A DNA stretch of 64,000 nucleotides from Girardinichthys multiradiatus. Taxonomy: Eukaryota > Chordata > Actinopteri > Cyprinodontiformes > Goodeidae. A program made the position numbers and the translations under genes. The notes below the pieces were generated by a model, which worked only from the letters and a program-made list of their open reading frames with translations, was not told the DNA's origin and did not search any database. Numbering within the stretch: position 1 is the first letter of the stretch; each line of letters starts with the position of its first letter. The stretch spans positions 41,895,363-41,959,362 of the forward strand of contig NC_061812.1 of assembly GCF_021462225.1 (NCBI RefSeq). Direction: 5' to 3'. Shown here one piece after another: positions 31,416 through 42,624 of the stretch.

Positions 31416-32812
31416 AAGCATTCTTTGCTTACAGCATTTTTTAATTAATATATATATTAAAAAACGAATGTACAAACATAAAATTTGGCTGTGTTGATGG
31501 CAGGCGTGATGATGTCTCATCCGGGAGTTAGCAGTTCAACTTAACAACAAAGAAAATAGCAGCAGCGGTGCTATTTAGCAACCCTCTTTAGTCCCACATG
31601 TAACTTTTAAATACCATTAATACAAATATTAATGTGTGTAAGAGCATTGGCAGTGTTCTATGGCTGATCGCATCGTGAATATAATGAGCTGTGTTGCATT
31701 AACAGAGCTTCAGCTTTAGCATTAGCAGCTGAGATAACAGGGACACATTTTAATACGTTATGGGGACATATTTAATGCAGGTAAGTGAAATGAAATGAAG
31801 GGAAAACACAGATAAAATGAAATCAGCTAATATTCCAGAATTAAAGTAACTCTTTACCAGTCATCAACTTTAAATTAGGCCCAGTGGCCTGTTAGCACTC
31901 AAGCAGCTAAGCACCACAAACAAGGCAAAACACAATGAAATAAACAATATTTTAAATATTTTATCCTGAATTTTTTATCCAGTTTTCTCTGACCAGACAC
32001 AACCTCGTACATGAACTGTTCTGATGAACAGGAGGACATCTGATAAGGCCAGAGTTTCAGAAGATTAATAGTTTTTACAATTCCGTCCTTGTTTCATCCC
32101 AAGGCTGGGCTCAACAAACTGTTTCAATTTACTTTTCAATCTGAAGCCAAAGTATGCCTGAAACATTTAAAATTACTTTATAAAACTCCAAAATACAGGA
32201 GGTTATTGAATTAAAGTTTTTAAGTTAATTTTGGACCCACAACTTAAGTTTGATTAAGAGATATCATAAGCAGTAAAAGCTAATCTCAATTGTTTTAAAC
32301 TAATAGACTGCAAACCCATTCTGGCAACTCAGATGTTTATGTATGTCAGGATTTTCTCACACTTGTTATTTGAAATGTGTTTAAGCATCAATATCCAAAA
32401 CTATATGTACCTCATCTCTGTATTATCAATCTCTGAAAATCAGACAAGTTAGTTAATTAGTTTTGCCCCCATGCCTCTTTCTAGGCACATCCAAGGACCT
32501 GATAATAATAGAGTAACCAAGAGCATGGTGTATGGTAACTCTAAAATGTAATTTCTGAAATGAAGAGTTTCTTAAAATACAAACAAAGCCACACCAATTA
32601 ATTAATTGTGTCTTTATGCAGGTCACATTTATAAAAGGTGTTTGTTTTTACTAGTTTTTTTCTCTATTTTTATTTTGTCTGTGAGTCATTTAACAGTGTT
32701 TATTACTCTAAATCTATGTTACTAATACATATTTGTTTTATTATATAGATAATGTAGTTTTAGAGTTACTAGTTGTTTTAATTACATAAAAGCCCAACTA
32801 CTTAGAATTGTT
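31416..32812. other. Sequence without recognisable gene
   Basis: About 1.4 kb of AT-rich DNA; no family or exon recognised. Confidence 0.4.
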
Positions 32813-32995
32813 TTTTTTCGGTACTAGAGGCCTTTATTTTTTGATAGTAGGTAGACAGGAAAGAGGGGCAAAGAGAGGGGGAGACATCCAGCAATGGTTG
32901 CCCAAACCCGGGACAGCTACACCGAGGACTATAGCCTCTGCACATGGTTGTGTGCTGAATGCCTATACCACCAGTGCCACGCCCAACTGTCATTT
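32813..32995 (-). repeat. Possible tRNA-derived SINE-like repeat
   Basis: On minus, 'gtggcactggtggtataggcattcagcac' followed by 'ccgggtttgggcaacc' resembles a decayed Pol III A/B-box arrangement of a fish repeat. Low confidence. Confidence 0.35.
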
Positions 32996-33221
32996 AATCT
33001 TTTACCAAAAATCCAACTTTATCTTGTGTCTGCATGTGGACCCATTCTAGCACATCAGCCTTTTTGCAGGAGCAGGTGGAGTTAAAGAGCATTAAAGGTG
33101 CAAACCATAGGGCTTTCATTATCCAACAAAAGTACTCAAGAACCATCTGCAGAACTTCATATATTGAAGTTAAAACAAACTTTTCTTTGACTTGTATTCA
33201 ATACAGTCCTTCATCAAATTT

Positions 33222-33370
33222 CTCCATCCATCCATCCACCAATTTTCTAAACCTGCTTCTTCCGTATAGGGTTGCGGGGGAGCTGGTGCCTATCTCCAGC
33301 AGTCTATGGGCGAGAGGCAGGGTGAAACCTGGACAGGTTGCCATTCCATGGCAGAGCACGTATTTATCCA
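33222..33370 (-). mobile_element. SINE 3' fragment
   Basis: 'ggagctggtgcctatctccagcagtctatgggcgagaggcagggtgaaacctggacaggttgcc' is the reversed 3' body of the SINE at 28758-29115; (CATC)n precedes it. Confidence 0.7.
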
Positions 33371-34009
33371 TTTTGAATGATATAATGTGAGAGCGTCAGC
33401 CTAACTTATCTTGAGAAAAGCTATTTTGTGGTATCAGCATTAGGTGTATTGATTTGTCATTTGAGACGCCTTCAAACTCAATGATCTGTCACTCAAACTG
33501 GACTTAATGGATTTAATTTAATTTCATCAATGGACACATCACCTCTGCTGAGTCACCAGCATTGCTGTACCATAGATCTTGCAATAATACTGCTGACATA
33601 GCAAAAAGGTCTCTAACTCTCCCATTCCTTTCAAAGATTCTATATCAGGGATTTTGGCCCACACTGCTGCAGATACTCTGTTTCCTAAAAGATGGAATGA
33701 AGATAAAGTAAAATTTTGCCTCTTGCTTTAAGTAGTGCTTTAATTGAAACAGAAACAGCATTTATCACATGGTTGACCCATCCTTCCCTGGGGCCTTTGC
33801 AGATGGTTGCCACCCAGCAGTGAACGCCACCTCTTCTACATGGACAAGCCCTTTCCAGAGGAATTTGCCATATGCACTTCCAGAATAAACAAATTTACCA
33901 TTTTTCTTTGTATATCTCTATATGATTTATATGTCAAAATTAAAAGTTACTTTCTTGCTTAAATCATATATTGAAGTCAAAGTCCATTCTGTTTTTAGTT
34001 TAGGGGATT
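33371..34009. other. Sequence without recognisable gene
   Basis: AT-rich. Its right end may contain further decayed BEL/Pao sequence, not confidently readable. Confidence 0.35.
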
Positions 34010-34775
34010 TCTGCCAGAAGAATGTGCAAGAGAGCTAAAGGATCTATAGTTAGGATATTACCCTTTGTCTCTCCAATGTGGTCTAGGAGCTAGTTGGGTG
34101 AAGCAAGGTCAAACCTTTTACTCGCAAAGGCATACTTTCCACTGTCAACAGTCTGTATGATCCCTTTGGGTTTGCTTATCCCATCATGGCAAAAGACAAA
34201 GCCTTAGTAAGGGAGACTTCCACATTGGAATGTGAATGGGATGCACCCCTCCTTCCACAAAAGGAGGTACAGTGAAAAAAGTGGGCCGATTCCTTGAGTG
34301 AGCTTGAGAACGTGAATGTATAAAGAAGACACATTCCACATTATCACGTTGTGGTACTCTTGAACTGTGTATTTTCTGTGATGCCGCAACATTGGTGATT
34401 GCAGCTGCTGCCTAAAAGGAAGCCCAAGGTTCTGACAAACAATGGCATGCAGGATTTGTGATGGCAAAATGTAAGCTTGCCACTTGTCCCCTGCACACCA
34501 TACCTCGACTGGAATTGTGCTCCGCAGTGCTAGCTGTCGAGCTAGCAGAACTAATTCAATCAGAGCCAGACCTGGTTTTTACCTCTGTCAAGTTCTAAAT
34601 GGACAGTCGTGTTGTTTCTGGCTACATCCACAACACCTCAAGAATGTTTCATACATACGTAGACAACAGGGTGGCTTGGATAAGAAGCTCCTCTTGCCCT
34701 CAGCAATTGCATTATGTAAACACAGAAGAGAATCCAGCAGACCATGGGAGCAGGTTAATTTCTGTGGTTCTTCTT
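34010..34775 (+). pseudogene. BEL/Pao retrotransposon pol relic (RT end and RNase H)
   Basis: Across shifting frames I can read BEL/Pao landmarks: VYDPFGFAYP near 34155 (RT thumb region), CIFCDAATLVIAAAA near 34370, IPRLELCSAVLAVELAELI near 34505, and DSRVVSGYIHNTSRMFHTYV with NPADHGSR near 34600-34760 (RNase H). A TAA sits where relatives have a Tyr before the DSRVV aspartate. Several frameshifts are present. No LTR, integrase or gag is visible, so this is an internal fragment. Confidence 0.75.
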
Positions 34776-34923
34776 TGTTGTTCTCAAGTCCATAATTTCT
34801 GTACCATACAGACATGTCTCGAGAGCAGATTCAGTCTTTGAGTTGGTGAAGTCAGAGTCAGATATAGAGGTTTGACCTAAGGTTACCTCACTTCTAACTA
34901 AGGTTACCGAAAAAAAGATGTAC

Positions 34924-35925
34924 ACCAGAATCAGAATCAGAATCAGAAAAGCTTTATTGCCAAGTACGTTTTTGGACATACAAGGAATTTGTTTTGGCGT
35001 AGTCGGTGCAATACAGTACAAATTAAACAGTATAAACATATCTACAATATAATATAAATATATGTGCACAGTTTTAAGTGAGTGAGAGTAAATATAGAGC
35101 AGCATAAGATGCAAGAGCAATACAACAGTGCAGGTGATCATTGTGCAAGTATAGCAGTACAAGTAAAGCAGGAGTCCATGCTGAGCGTTAATGTAACACA
35201 TAGAGTTACATAGAGTTACGGGTGTCCTGTCAGCAAAAAAGGGGGGGTGTGGGGGAAAGGGAGAATGTCAGGGTGGTTTTCGGGCTTTGTTAACCAGGCT
35301 GGTGGCAGATGGAAAAAACTGTTCTTGTGGCGTGAGGTTTTGGTCCGGATGGACCGCAGCCTCCTGCCAGAGGGGAGAGTCTCAAAGAGTCTGTGACCGG
35401 GGTGGGAGGGATCAGCCAGAATCTTCCCTGCCCGCTTCAGGGTCCTGGAGGTGTACAGTTCCTGGAGCGACAGTAGACTGCAGCCAATCACCTTCTCAGC
35501 AGACCGAATGACACGCTGCAGCCTGCCCTTATCCTTGGCTGTAGCAGCGGCGTACCAGATGGTGATGGAGGAGGTGAGGATGGACTCAATGATGGCTGTG
35601 TAGAAGTGCACCATCATAGTCTTTGGCAGGCTGAATTTCTTCAGCTGCCGCAGGAAGAACATCCTCTGCTGGGCTTTCTTGATGAGAGAGCTGATGTTTG
35701 GCTCCCACTTGAGATCCTGGGAGATGATGGTTCCCAGGAAGCGGAAAGATTCCACAGTGTCAATTGTGGAGTCACAGAGGGTGATGGGGGCAGGTGGGGC
35801 TGGCTTCTGCCTGAAGTCCACAACCATCTCTACTGTCTTTAGAGCGTTGAGCTCAAGGTTGTTCTGGCTGCACCAGTCCAACAGATGGTCCACCTCCCAT
35901 CTGTACGCAGACTCGTCACTTGGAT
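34924..35925 (-). mobile_element. L2/Rex1-like LINE, 5'-truncated
   Basis: On minus: the C-terminal part of reverse transcriptase, a ~280-bp 3' UTR rich in AT, then 'ttggcaataaagcttttctgattctgattctgattct', a tail with hexanucleotide repeats. The 5' end stops at about 35925. The same tail occurs at 21320. Confidence 0.8.
35216..35925 (-). pseudogene. LINE reverse transcriptase, C-terminal fragment
   Basis: About 236 open codons to a stop at 35216; there is no natural start, since the element is 5'-truncated. The fragment begins just after the active site with WEVDHLLDWCSQNNLELNALKT, followed by the KFLG-type motif (FRFLGTIISQDLKW), a QQRMFFLRQL helix and the YAAATAKDKGRLQRVI region, all typical of the thumb/C-terminal part of CR1/L2/Rex1-clade RT. 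No internal stops, so this copy may be fairly recent. It lacks endonuclease and the FADD box and cannot function. Confidence 0.78.
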
Positions 35926-36204
35926 GTTATTGAATCTATTACAACCTCAAGTTTTATAAATGCAATTAGACGTTTCCTGTCGATACAGGGGCCACTTAGG
36001 CACACCTTAGGCTAGACAGAGGCACATATTTCATTGGAGCTTGCACAGAGGTTCAGATCAACACCAGTAGTCCTGACATGAAGTCTTACCTTGAAGACCA
36101 GTGCTGTACATGGAAGTTTAATTGACCCCATTCTTCCCATATGGGTGGTGCCTGCGAGAGGATGATAGGTGCGACTTGCTGTTTGCTATATTCAATGTTG
36201 TTGA
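35926..36204. other. Sequence without recognisable gene
   Basis: Nothing recognised. Confidence 0.35.
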
Positions 36205-36360
36205 AGAATGGAGTATGTCAACTCACACATGAGATGGTGGTATTGTGTTGCTGTTGCGTTCAAAACTTGGAAGTGTAGGCGATATTTCACATTCGCTGAA
36301 GTTAAAGGCAAAAATGTGCACGTGATATGCAAGTTATGTCCGGAAACAAAAAAAATTATC
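36205..36360 (+). pseudogene. BED-type zinc finger fragment, probable hAT relic
   Basis: The frame from 36208 (GTG-initiated at best) contains WKCRRYFTFAEVKGKNVHVICKLC, matching the first half of BED fingers: aromatic residues, K-x-K, then C-x2-C. The His pair that should follow is missing because unrelated G-rich sequence begins at about 36360. BED fingers occur in hAT transposases and ZBED genes; a transposon relic is more likely in this context. Confidence 0.5.
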
Positions 36361-37240
36361 CCACGGTGGCCAGGGTATGGGGATGGTGGCGGCAGGGCGG
36401 TGCTGTCCCTAGGCAAGATGGGAATTTGGGTGCTGTCCTGGGGTGGCGATGGGTCTGGCATAGAGGTGTTGGTGGAGGGGTGTGGTGCTGTGGCTGCTAA
36501 TACTGAGGTGGGTTAGGCTTTGGACCGCTGTGCCCTCTTGTCTGGCCTGCCCACTGCCACTGGCTGATGTACGGCCTGCTCTGCCTCCTGCGTGGGGTGG
36601 CTGGCTATGCGTATGGTAGGGGGTGCCTCCTCAGCGTCCCTGGCTTAGTGGGCAGGCCGGAGGCTATGGTGGCTGGGAAGTAGTGGCATCAATGGGACAT
36701 AAAAGGTCTAGGGTTGGGAGGAGCGTTGAGGGAATTGGGTCATGTCTGGGTCAAAGGTTGCGCTACACCTTTGTGTTGTCTGTCGTTTTGACTGAGAGGG
36801 TAAAAAAAATCCTGTCATAATCTATTTTTACCCGCCACTTAATTTTTTTAAATGATAACAATCCAACAAACAATAGCATTTAATTTTATTGATTTTAATA
36901 AATATTCTGTCTGAATACACGTACATGAATTGCAATCTGTCAAAATGACAAATGGAGTTTTGACAAAAATTCAAACTGAAAGACTCACCTCCACCCTCCT
37001 GGGCGTCCTATGACTCCACCGTGCGTCTCTCCTCCATCCAATCAATGTCAGATCCACATGTGTCTTCAATCAATCATCCTCTGAGGCTTTGCTTTTAAGG
37101 ACTTCCAGTCATGGATTCTCCGCTCTTCAGCTGAGCTTTGATGATCAGCTGCGACATGTCCGATTAAATCTCTGGCGACTAGGCGGTTCCTCGCACTGTT
37201 TTGTGACAAATCCCTGTCCTCCTTCCTCCTCTTCCACTCG
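36361..37240. other. GC-rich then AT-rich sequence without recognisable gene
   Basis: Contains a perfect 12-bp inverted repeat, GGCCTGCCCACT at 36544-36555 and its complement at 36647-36658, enclosing a GC-rich loop of about 90 bp. Short frames show no domain. The last ~150 bp may already belong to the YR element. Confidence 0.4.
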
Positions 37241-37465
37241 TAGGACCATTTGACTGGCCCCCTGCCTTGATGGCCCCTTTTCCCTCATCTCAGCCCCGGG
37301 CAAGTGGAAGGCGCCTTAAGAACTCCTCCAATCTTCCTGCTAAGCGTCGGCGAGGTCGCCCTGCCTTTACCCTGGCTCCCGCCGCCACGTGACTCGGCCT
37401 GGCTTCTGCAGCGGTTCTCCTCCGATCTTGACTCTGAAACCGATCCTCCCGCATCCCAGGCTTCG

Positions 37466-39628
37466 ATGTCCTCTTCTACTCTGGCCGCTGGGGGACTTCA
37501 ACGCCCACGTGGGAAACGACAGTGACACCTGGAGAGGCATGATCGGGAGGAATGGCCTCCCCGATCTGAATCCAAGCGGTGTTTTGTTATTGGACTTCTG
37601 TGCTAGTCAAGGATTGTTCATAATGAACACCATGTTCAAACAGAAGGGTGTCCATCAGTGCACTTGGCACCAGGATACCCTAGGCAGGAGGTCAATGATC
37701 AACTTTGTTGTCGTATCATCAGACCTTCGGCCGCATGTTTTGGACACTCGGGTGAAGAGAGGGGCTGAGCTGTCCACTGATCACCACCTGGTGGTGAGTT
37801 GGATCCGCTGGGGGAGGAGAAAGCTGGACAGACTTGGCAGGCCCAAGCGCATAGTGAGGGTCTGCTGGGAACGTCTGGCAGACCCCTTGGCCAGGGATGT
37901 ATTCAACTCTGGAGAGCTTTGACCAGATTCCGAGGGATGTTGGAGACATAGAGTCTGAGTCGACCATGTTCTCCGCATCTATTGTCGATGCTGCTGCCCG
38001 TAGCTGCGGCCGTAAGGTCTGCGGTGCCTGTCGCAGCGGCAATCCCCGAACCCGGTGGTGGACACCGGCAGTAAGGGACGCTGTCAAGCTGAAAAAGGAG
38101 TCCTATCGGCTGTGGTTGGCTTGTGGGACTCCTGAGGCGGCTGATGGGTACCGTGGGGCCAAGCGTGCTGCGGCCTGGGCAGTGGCAGAGGCAAAAACTC
38201 AAACCTGGGAGGAGTTCGGTGAGGCCATGGAGAAGGACTACCCGTTGGCCCCGAAGCGATTCTGGCAAACCGTCCGGCACCTCAGGAGGGGGAAGCAGTG
38301 CTTCGCCAACACTGTTTACAGTGGGGGTGGGGAGCTGCTGACCTCGACTGGGGACATTATCGGCGGGTGGAAAGAATACTTCGAGGATTTCCTCAATCCT
38401 GCCGTCACGCATTCCCTGGTGGAAACAGAGGCTGGGGACTCGGGATTGGACTCTTTCATCACCCAGGCTGAAGTCACCGAGGTAGTTAAAAAGCTCAGCA
38501 GTGGCAGGGCTTAGGGGACCCCGGCTTCAGGACCCCGGCTTCAGGAGGAGCAGTGTGGTTTTCGTCCCGGCTGTGGAACACTGGACCAGCTCTATACCCT
38601 CTACAGGGTACTCGAGGGTTCATGGGAGTTTGCCCAACCGGTCCACATGTGTTTTGTGGACCTGGAGAAAGCATTCGACTGTGTCCCTCATGATGCCCTG
38701 TGGGGGGTGCTCCAGGAGTATGGAATCGGGGGCCCTTTTTACTAGGGGCCATCCGATCTCTGTACAAGCGGAGCAGGAGTTTGGTTCGCATTGCTGGCAC
38801 TAAGTCGGACCTGTTCCCGGTGCATGTTGGACTCCGGCAGGGCTGCCCTTTGTCACCGGTCCTGTTCATAACTTTTATGGACAGGATTTCTAGGTGCAGC
38901 CAAGGGCCGGAGGGGGTCTGGTTTGGGGACCAGAGGATTTCGTCTCTTCTTTTTGCAGATGACGTGGTCCTGCTGGCCTCCTCTAGCCAAGACTTACAGC
39001 ATGCACTACAGTGGCTGGGATGAAGATCAGCTCCTCCAAGTCCGAGGCCATGGTTCTCGACCGGAAAAGGGTGGCTTGTCCTCTTCAAGTTGGAGGGGAG
39101 TTCCTGCCTCAAGTGGAGGAGTTTAAGTATCTCGAGGACTTGTTCACGAGTGAGGGAAGAATGGAGCGGGAGATCGACAGACGGATCGGTGTGGCTACCA
39201 CAGTAATGGGGGCGTTGTGCCGGTCCGTTGTGGTGAAGAGAGAGCTGAGCTGAAAAGCGAAGCTCTCGATTTACCAGTCGGTCTACGTTCCTAGGGTGGC
39301 CGGGCACTCCCTTAGAGATAGGGTGAGGAGCTCGGCCATGCGGGAGGGGCTCGGAGTAGAGCCGCTACTCCTCCACATTGAGAGGAGCCAGTTGAGGTGG
39401 CCTTGGGACTCCTGGACGCCTTCCTCGGGAGGTGTTCCAGGCACGTCCCACCGGGAGGAGGCCCAGGGGACGACCCAGGACATGCTGGAGGGACTGGCCT
39501 GGGAACGCCTTGGGCTCCCCCCGGAGGAGCTGGAGGAGGTGTCTGGGGAGAGGGATGTCTGGGCGTCTCTGCTGAGTCTGCTGCCCCCGCGACCCAGATA
39601 AAGCGGAAGATGACGAGTACAAGTACGA
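37466..39628 (+). pseudogene. Second RTE (Rex3-like) copy, rearranged
   Basis: Nearly the same protein as the intact copy at 14385-17294 but broken. The endonuclease part from [12 protein letters not shown] (37490) to [13 protein letters not shown] is in frame to 37922, then a small deletion shifts to the 37897-38514 frame. Around 38510-38545 a deletion removes the RT fingers, with a short duplication 'ggaccccggcttca'. RT resumes at EEQCGFRP, with a further frameshift near 38740 and LRQGCPLSP and FADDVVLLA in frame 38700-39023. Deletions near 39005 and 39293 remove more. It ends 'ataaagcggaagatgacgag', the RTE 3' end. The palm segment keeps the usual aspartate (FVDLEKAF) that the 14-17 kb copy has lost. 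Confidence 0.85.
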
Positions 39629-39979
39629 GTCTTCTGCCGTCTCTGTCCATCAGGCTACTTTTACCCTACTTTGATTATTCCTCTCTCTCCTTCCTCTTTT
39701 ACAATCTGCCAAACACTGCTGTATCTCAGGTCTAGCTCCTTCCACTTTCAAACCTTATTCCTTCGCCTGGCAAACCTTTGCAAAATTTGACCTTGCTAAT
39801 AACACGTCATCGAACCTGGTTTACATTCAGTACTAGCTTTCATTATTCATTTTTTAAACACCATCATTTCAAGCTCCCCTACAGCCGCTGCCTTTTAGCA
39901 GGCATCAATTTTTATTAAAAGATCATCTTTCTGAACCCACTTCGAGCTTTTTCACTCATTACGCATTAACTTCTCCTCA

Positions 39980-40606
39980 AAGGCTTCTCAAAACATTGCA
40001 TTCCGCAGCCTGACTCCCGATGATCTATTACACTTCCCCTCCGTAACAATCTTCTTATGACCGTTAGCTCCGTCCGTTTTTCACCTTATTTCAAATCTCA
40101 TCTGTCAGTGCCTCCCTTCTCGCCTTCCACGGCTTTCCTAGACTATGTGAATTTACCTCTCCTTTTAATTCATTCGTGCCATCTAGAGATTTCTTTTTTA
40201 TTTATTTTCAGGCCTCAAGTTCTATCCAGACCATTTCAAATTTTACCTCAAACAAACCAAAACTAAAGGTCCATGTTTCATTTCCATTGCTCGCCTTGCT
40301 TGACCGTTTTATTCTTTCCAAGCCATATTCACTTTTGCTCTCAAACATCACAAAATCAGCTCATCCATGATCGCCTCCTGGTCCCTCAAATTTCTAAGGC
40401 AAACTTTGTTCAGTGCAATCTTCCCTCTAGTCAGTTCTCAAGTCACTCATTCAGAATCGGGGCAGCCACTTCAGCACCTACCCAAGGAGTTTTCACAGCT
40501 TCCCTACAACAACTTGGCCATTGGTCGACTTCAGCATTCTCTTCATATGTCCACCCAAACTTCCATTCTGTGCTATCTGCTCAACGATCTATCAGCTCTT
40601 AGGTAA
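39980..40606 (+). pseudogene. Tyrosine recombinase relic
   Basis: Two diagnostic blocks survive in different frames. Near 40100-40190 one frame reads LLAFHGFPRLCEFTSPFNSF, corresponding to the first catalytic-Arg region of DIRS/Ngaro-type recombinases (F-x-G-x-x-R-x-x-E-F-T). Near 40440-40565 another reads SSHSFRIGAATSAPTQGVF followed by LQQLGHWSTSAFSSYVHP, the H-x-x-R box and the catalytic Tyr segment. It ends at a normal stop near 40602. Frameshifts and stops between blocks make it inactive. YR enzymes integrate circular element DNA without target duplications. Confidence 0.72.
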
Positions 40607-41159
40607 GAGCTTCTGCATTATCTGGTGGTGGTTGGCCTTTTCAGTTTAAACCTATCCTTGCTATGTGAGAATGTTTTATCAAACCTCAATCTCTCCCATC
40701 ATTCTCTTCAAGGTCCCCATCCTCCAACATCCGTCACCACGTCTCCAACGTTTCTTCTCATCACTTCATTCTCTCTAGATCAAGCTCCTTCTACGCCTTG
40801 CCATGCACACGCCTCATCCCTCTCTACGCCTTGTCAGGCACATGCCTCATCCCTCTCTACGCCTTGTCAGGCATAGTCCAGCCCTTTCATCCCTTGTCAG
40901 GCTCAATAATTTTCTATGCTATCTTTCAGGCTCAGATCATGTCATTATCGGCATTCATGTCTTCCACCGGGGTCCGAGCCCCAAAGATATGAACTTTATC
41001 TATAAACTCCTCTCCCTAGTCTTTACTTCATGCTTCTTCTTATCAGGTACCATCACATCATCCTCATTTATCTTCATCATTTTTCTTCTCATAGGTTCAA
41101 TTCTCCTCTCTTACTCCCTCGCTGGCCTCTCCTTCACTCTCCTTGCCTTCTCTGCTCAA

Positions 41160-41690
41160 CTCTTCATCATCCCCATTGCCTTCGCAGCAATGCATGCATT
41201 TCTCGATGCCTTCACTGCACGAAACATTTTTCACATTGCCTCCGTGGCAATGCTTTGGTTTCTCAATGCCTCCGCGGCACGAAATATCATCCTCATCGTC
41301 TCTGTGGCAATCCATTCATTGTCGATGCCTCCGCGGCACAATATCAATTGCTCCGCGGCAATGCATTCATTTCTTGATGCCTTTTTGGCACGAAATATCA
41401 TCCTCATTGCCTACGTGGCAATTCATTCATTGTCGATGTCTCCGCGGCACATTATCATTGCCTCCTTGACAATGCATTCATTTCTCCATGCCTCCGCGGC
41501 ACGTCATTCCATCTTTATCAATCTATCCCTCTCAGTACCTCCGCGGCAATTTATGCATCCCTCTTCATGCCTCCGTGGCATAATTTAATTCTCATAGCAA
41601 TGCTGTCCTCTCTCAATGCCTTCGCGGCTCAATATTTCATATTCTCAGCCTCTGCGGCTGTCCTTTCCTCTTTCTCACTGCCTTCGTGGC
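41160..41690 (+). repeat. Degenerate array of short hairpin repeats in the YR element
   Basis: Alternating cores such as cattgcctccgtggcaatg (41234-41252) and atgcctccgcggcac (41266-41280, 41325-41339) recur about every 30 bp, in composite units near 60 bp ('cgaaatatcatcctcat' spacer). Each core is an inverted repeat TTGCC/GGCAA or TGCC/GGCA around a CCGC-type loop. Similar cores appear inverted at 8840-8990. Confidence 0.8.
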
Positions 41691-42120
41691 AAGATCTATC
41701 ATTTCTTTCCTCTGCATTCCCAGGGCCTTCATGGTTCAATCAACCATCTAGTATCTCAAGTATTCTAACCTCCCTCTCTTCTCAACAGATCCAATCCATC
41801 CCTCTCTATGTCCTATCAGGCTCGACTCTTCCTCTCTCCTATCTCATCCTTTCGCTATTCCTATCCAGCTCTTCCCTTTTCTACTTTCTCATCCATGTCT
41901 TCCCCTCACCGGTCTCGTTGCATAACTCTAACTCTGCCCATCAAATCACTTATCAAGTATGTTTAATTCCAGCCTCGGCCTCAGCCCGTTTTGGGGGGAA
42001 GACTTATCTAATTCTAAGCCTAAAATGTTAATTCAAGCTCATGTCATTCTCAGCATTCATGTCTTCCTCCGGGGTCCGAGCACTAAAGATATTAACTTTT
42101 ATCAATAGACTTCTCTAATC

Positions 42121-42620
42121 GCCATCTTGTTTCTTATTGTGAGTCTTTTCAGGTTGAAATGGCCATCAGATTTTTCTGTCACTGTTCAAAGAAAACAGTC
42201 AAAAATGGAAAATACTTGGTTAACACAACCCCTGGTCTGGGTGAATAGCGTGGGTCGGCAGGTGTGGGTGCTAGTGGGGCAAGAGGGGAGCCAATTGGGC
42301 AGCTGGCTCCCAGGGTGTATTCATGCAGGTGCCCAGCCCCCATTACATATGCAACACTACACATCAGTAGATTCTTGGGGTGTGGGACGATGGGCCTTGG
42401 GGAAACACAATGCAGTGCCCCACCAATGCTAGCCAGGGTAATTGTTCAGTTGGAAAGCAAAATCTAAACTGTCCTAGCTGAAGGTGGTGGATCCGCTGTA
42501 AAACCTATAACTTGCTGTGGCTCATATCTAGGTTAAAACCCAAACAAATAATAGAAGTAGTGTGGGCTCCTGCCATGCATTAGCCGCTACAAAACTTAGT
42601 TACCATGGAGACTGAACACA
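42121..42620. other. Sequence without recognisable gene
   Basis: Flank of ERV-B. A frame at 42127-42432 has no recognisable domain. Confidence 0.4.
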
Positions 42621-42624
42621 GGCT

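Larger units (their letters stand above)
37241..42120 (+). mobile_element. Degenerate tyrosine-recombinase retroelement (DIRS/Ngaro-like), interrupted by an RTE copy
   Basis: A CT-rich 5' segment (37241-37465) precedes an RTE insertion; afterwards come a decayed tyrosine recombinase (to 40606) and about 1.5 kb of repeat-rich non-coding DNA to about 42120. No reverse transcriptase belonging to this element is readable, so whether it was a DIRS, Ngaro or Crypton type is open. A reversed copy of the 3' non-coding region lies at 8829-9840. Limits are approximate. Confidence 0.55.

Noticed and set aside
38495..39307. 270-codon minus-strand frame
   Set aside because: Antisense shadow of the broken RTE copy on plus.
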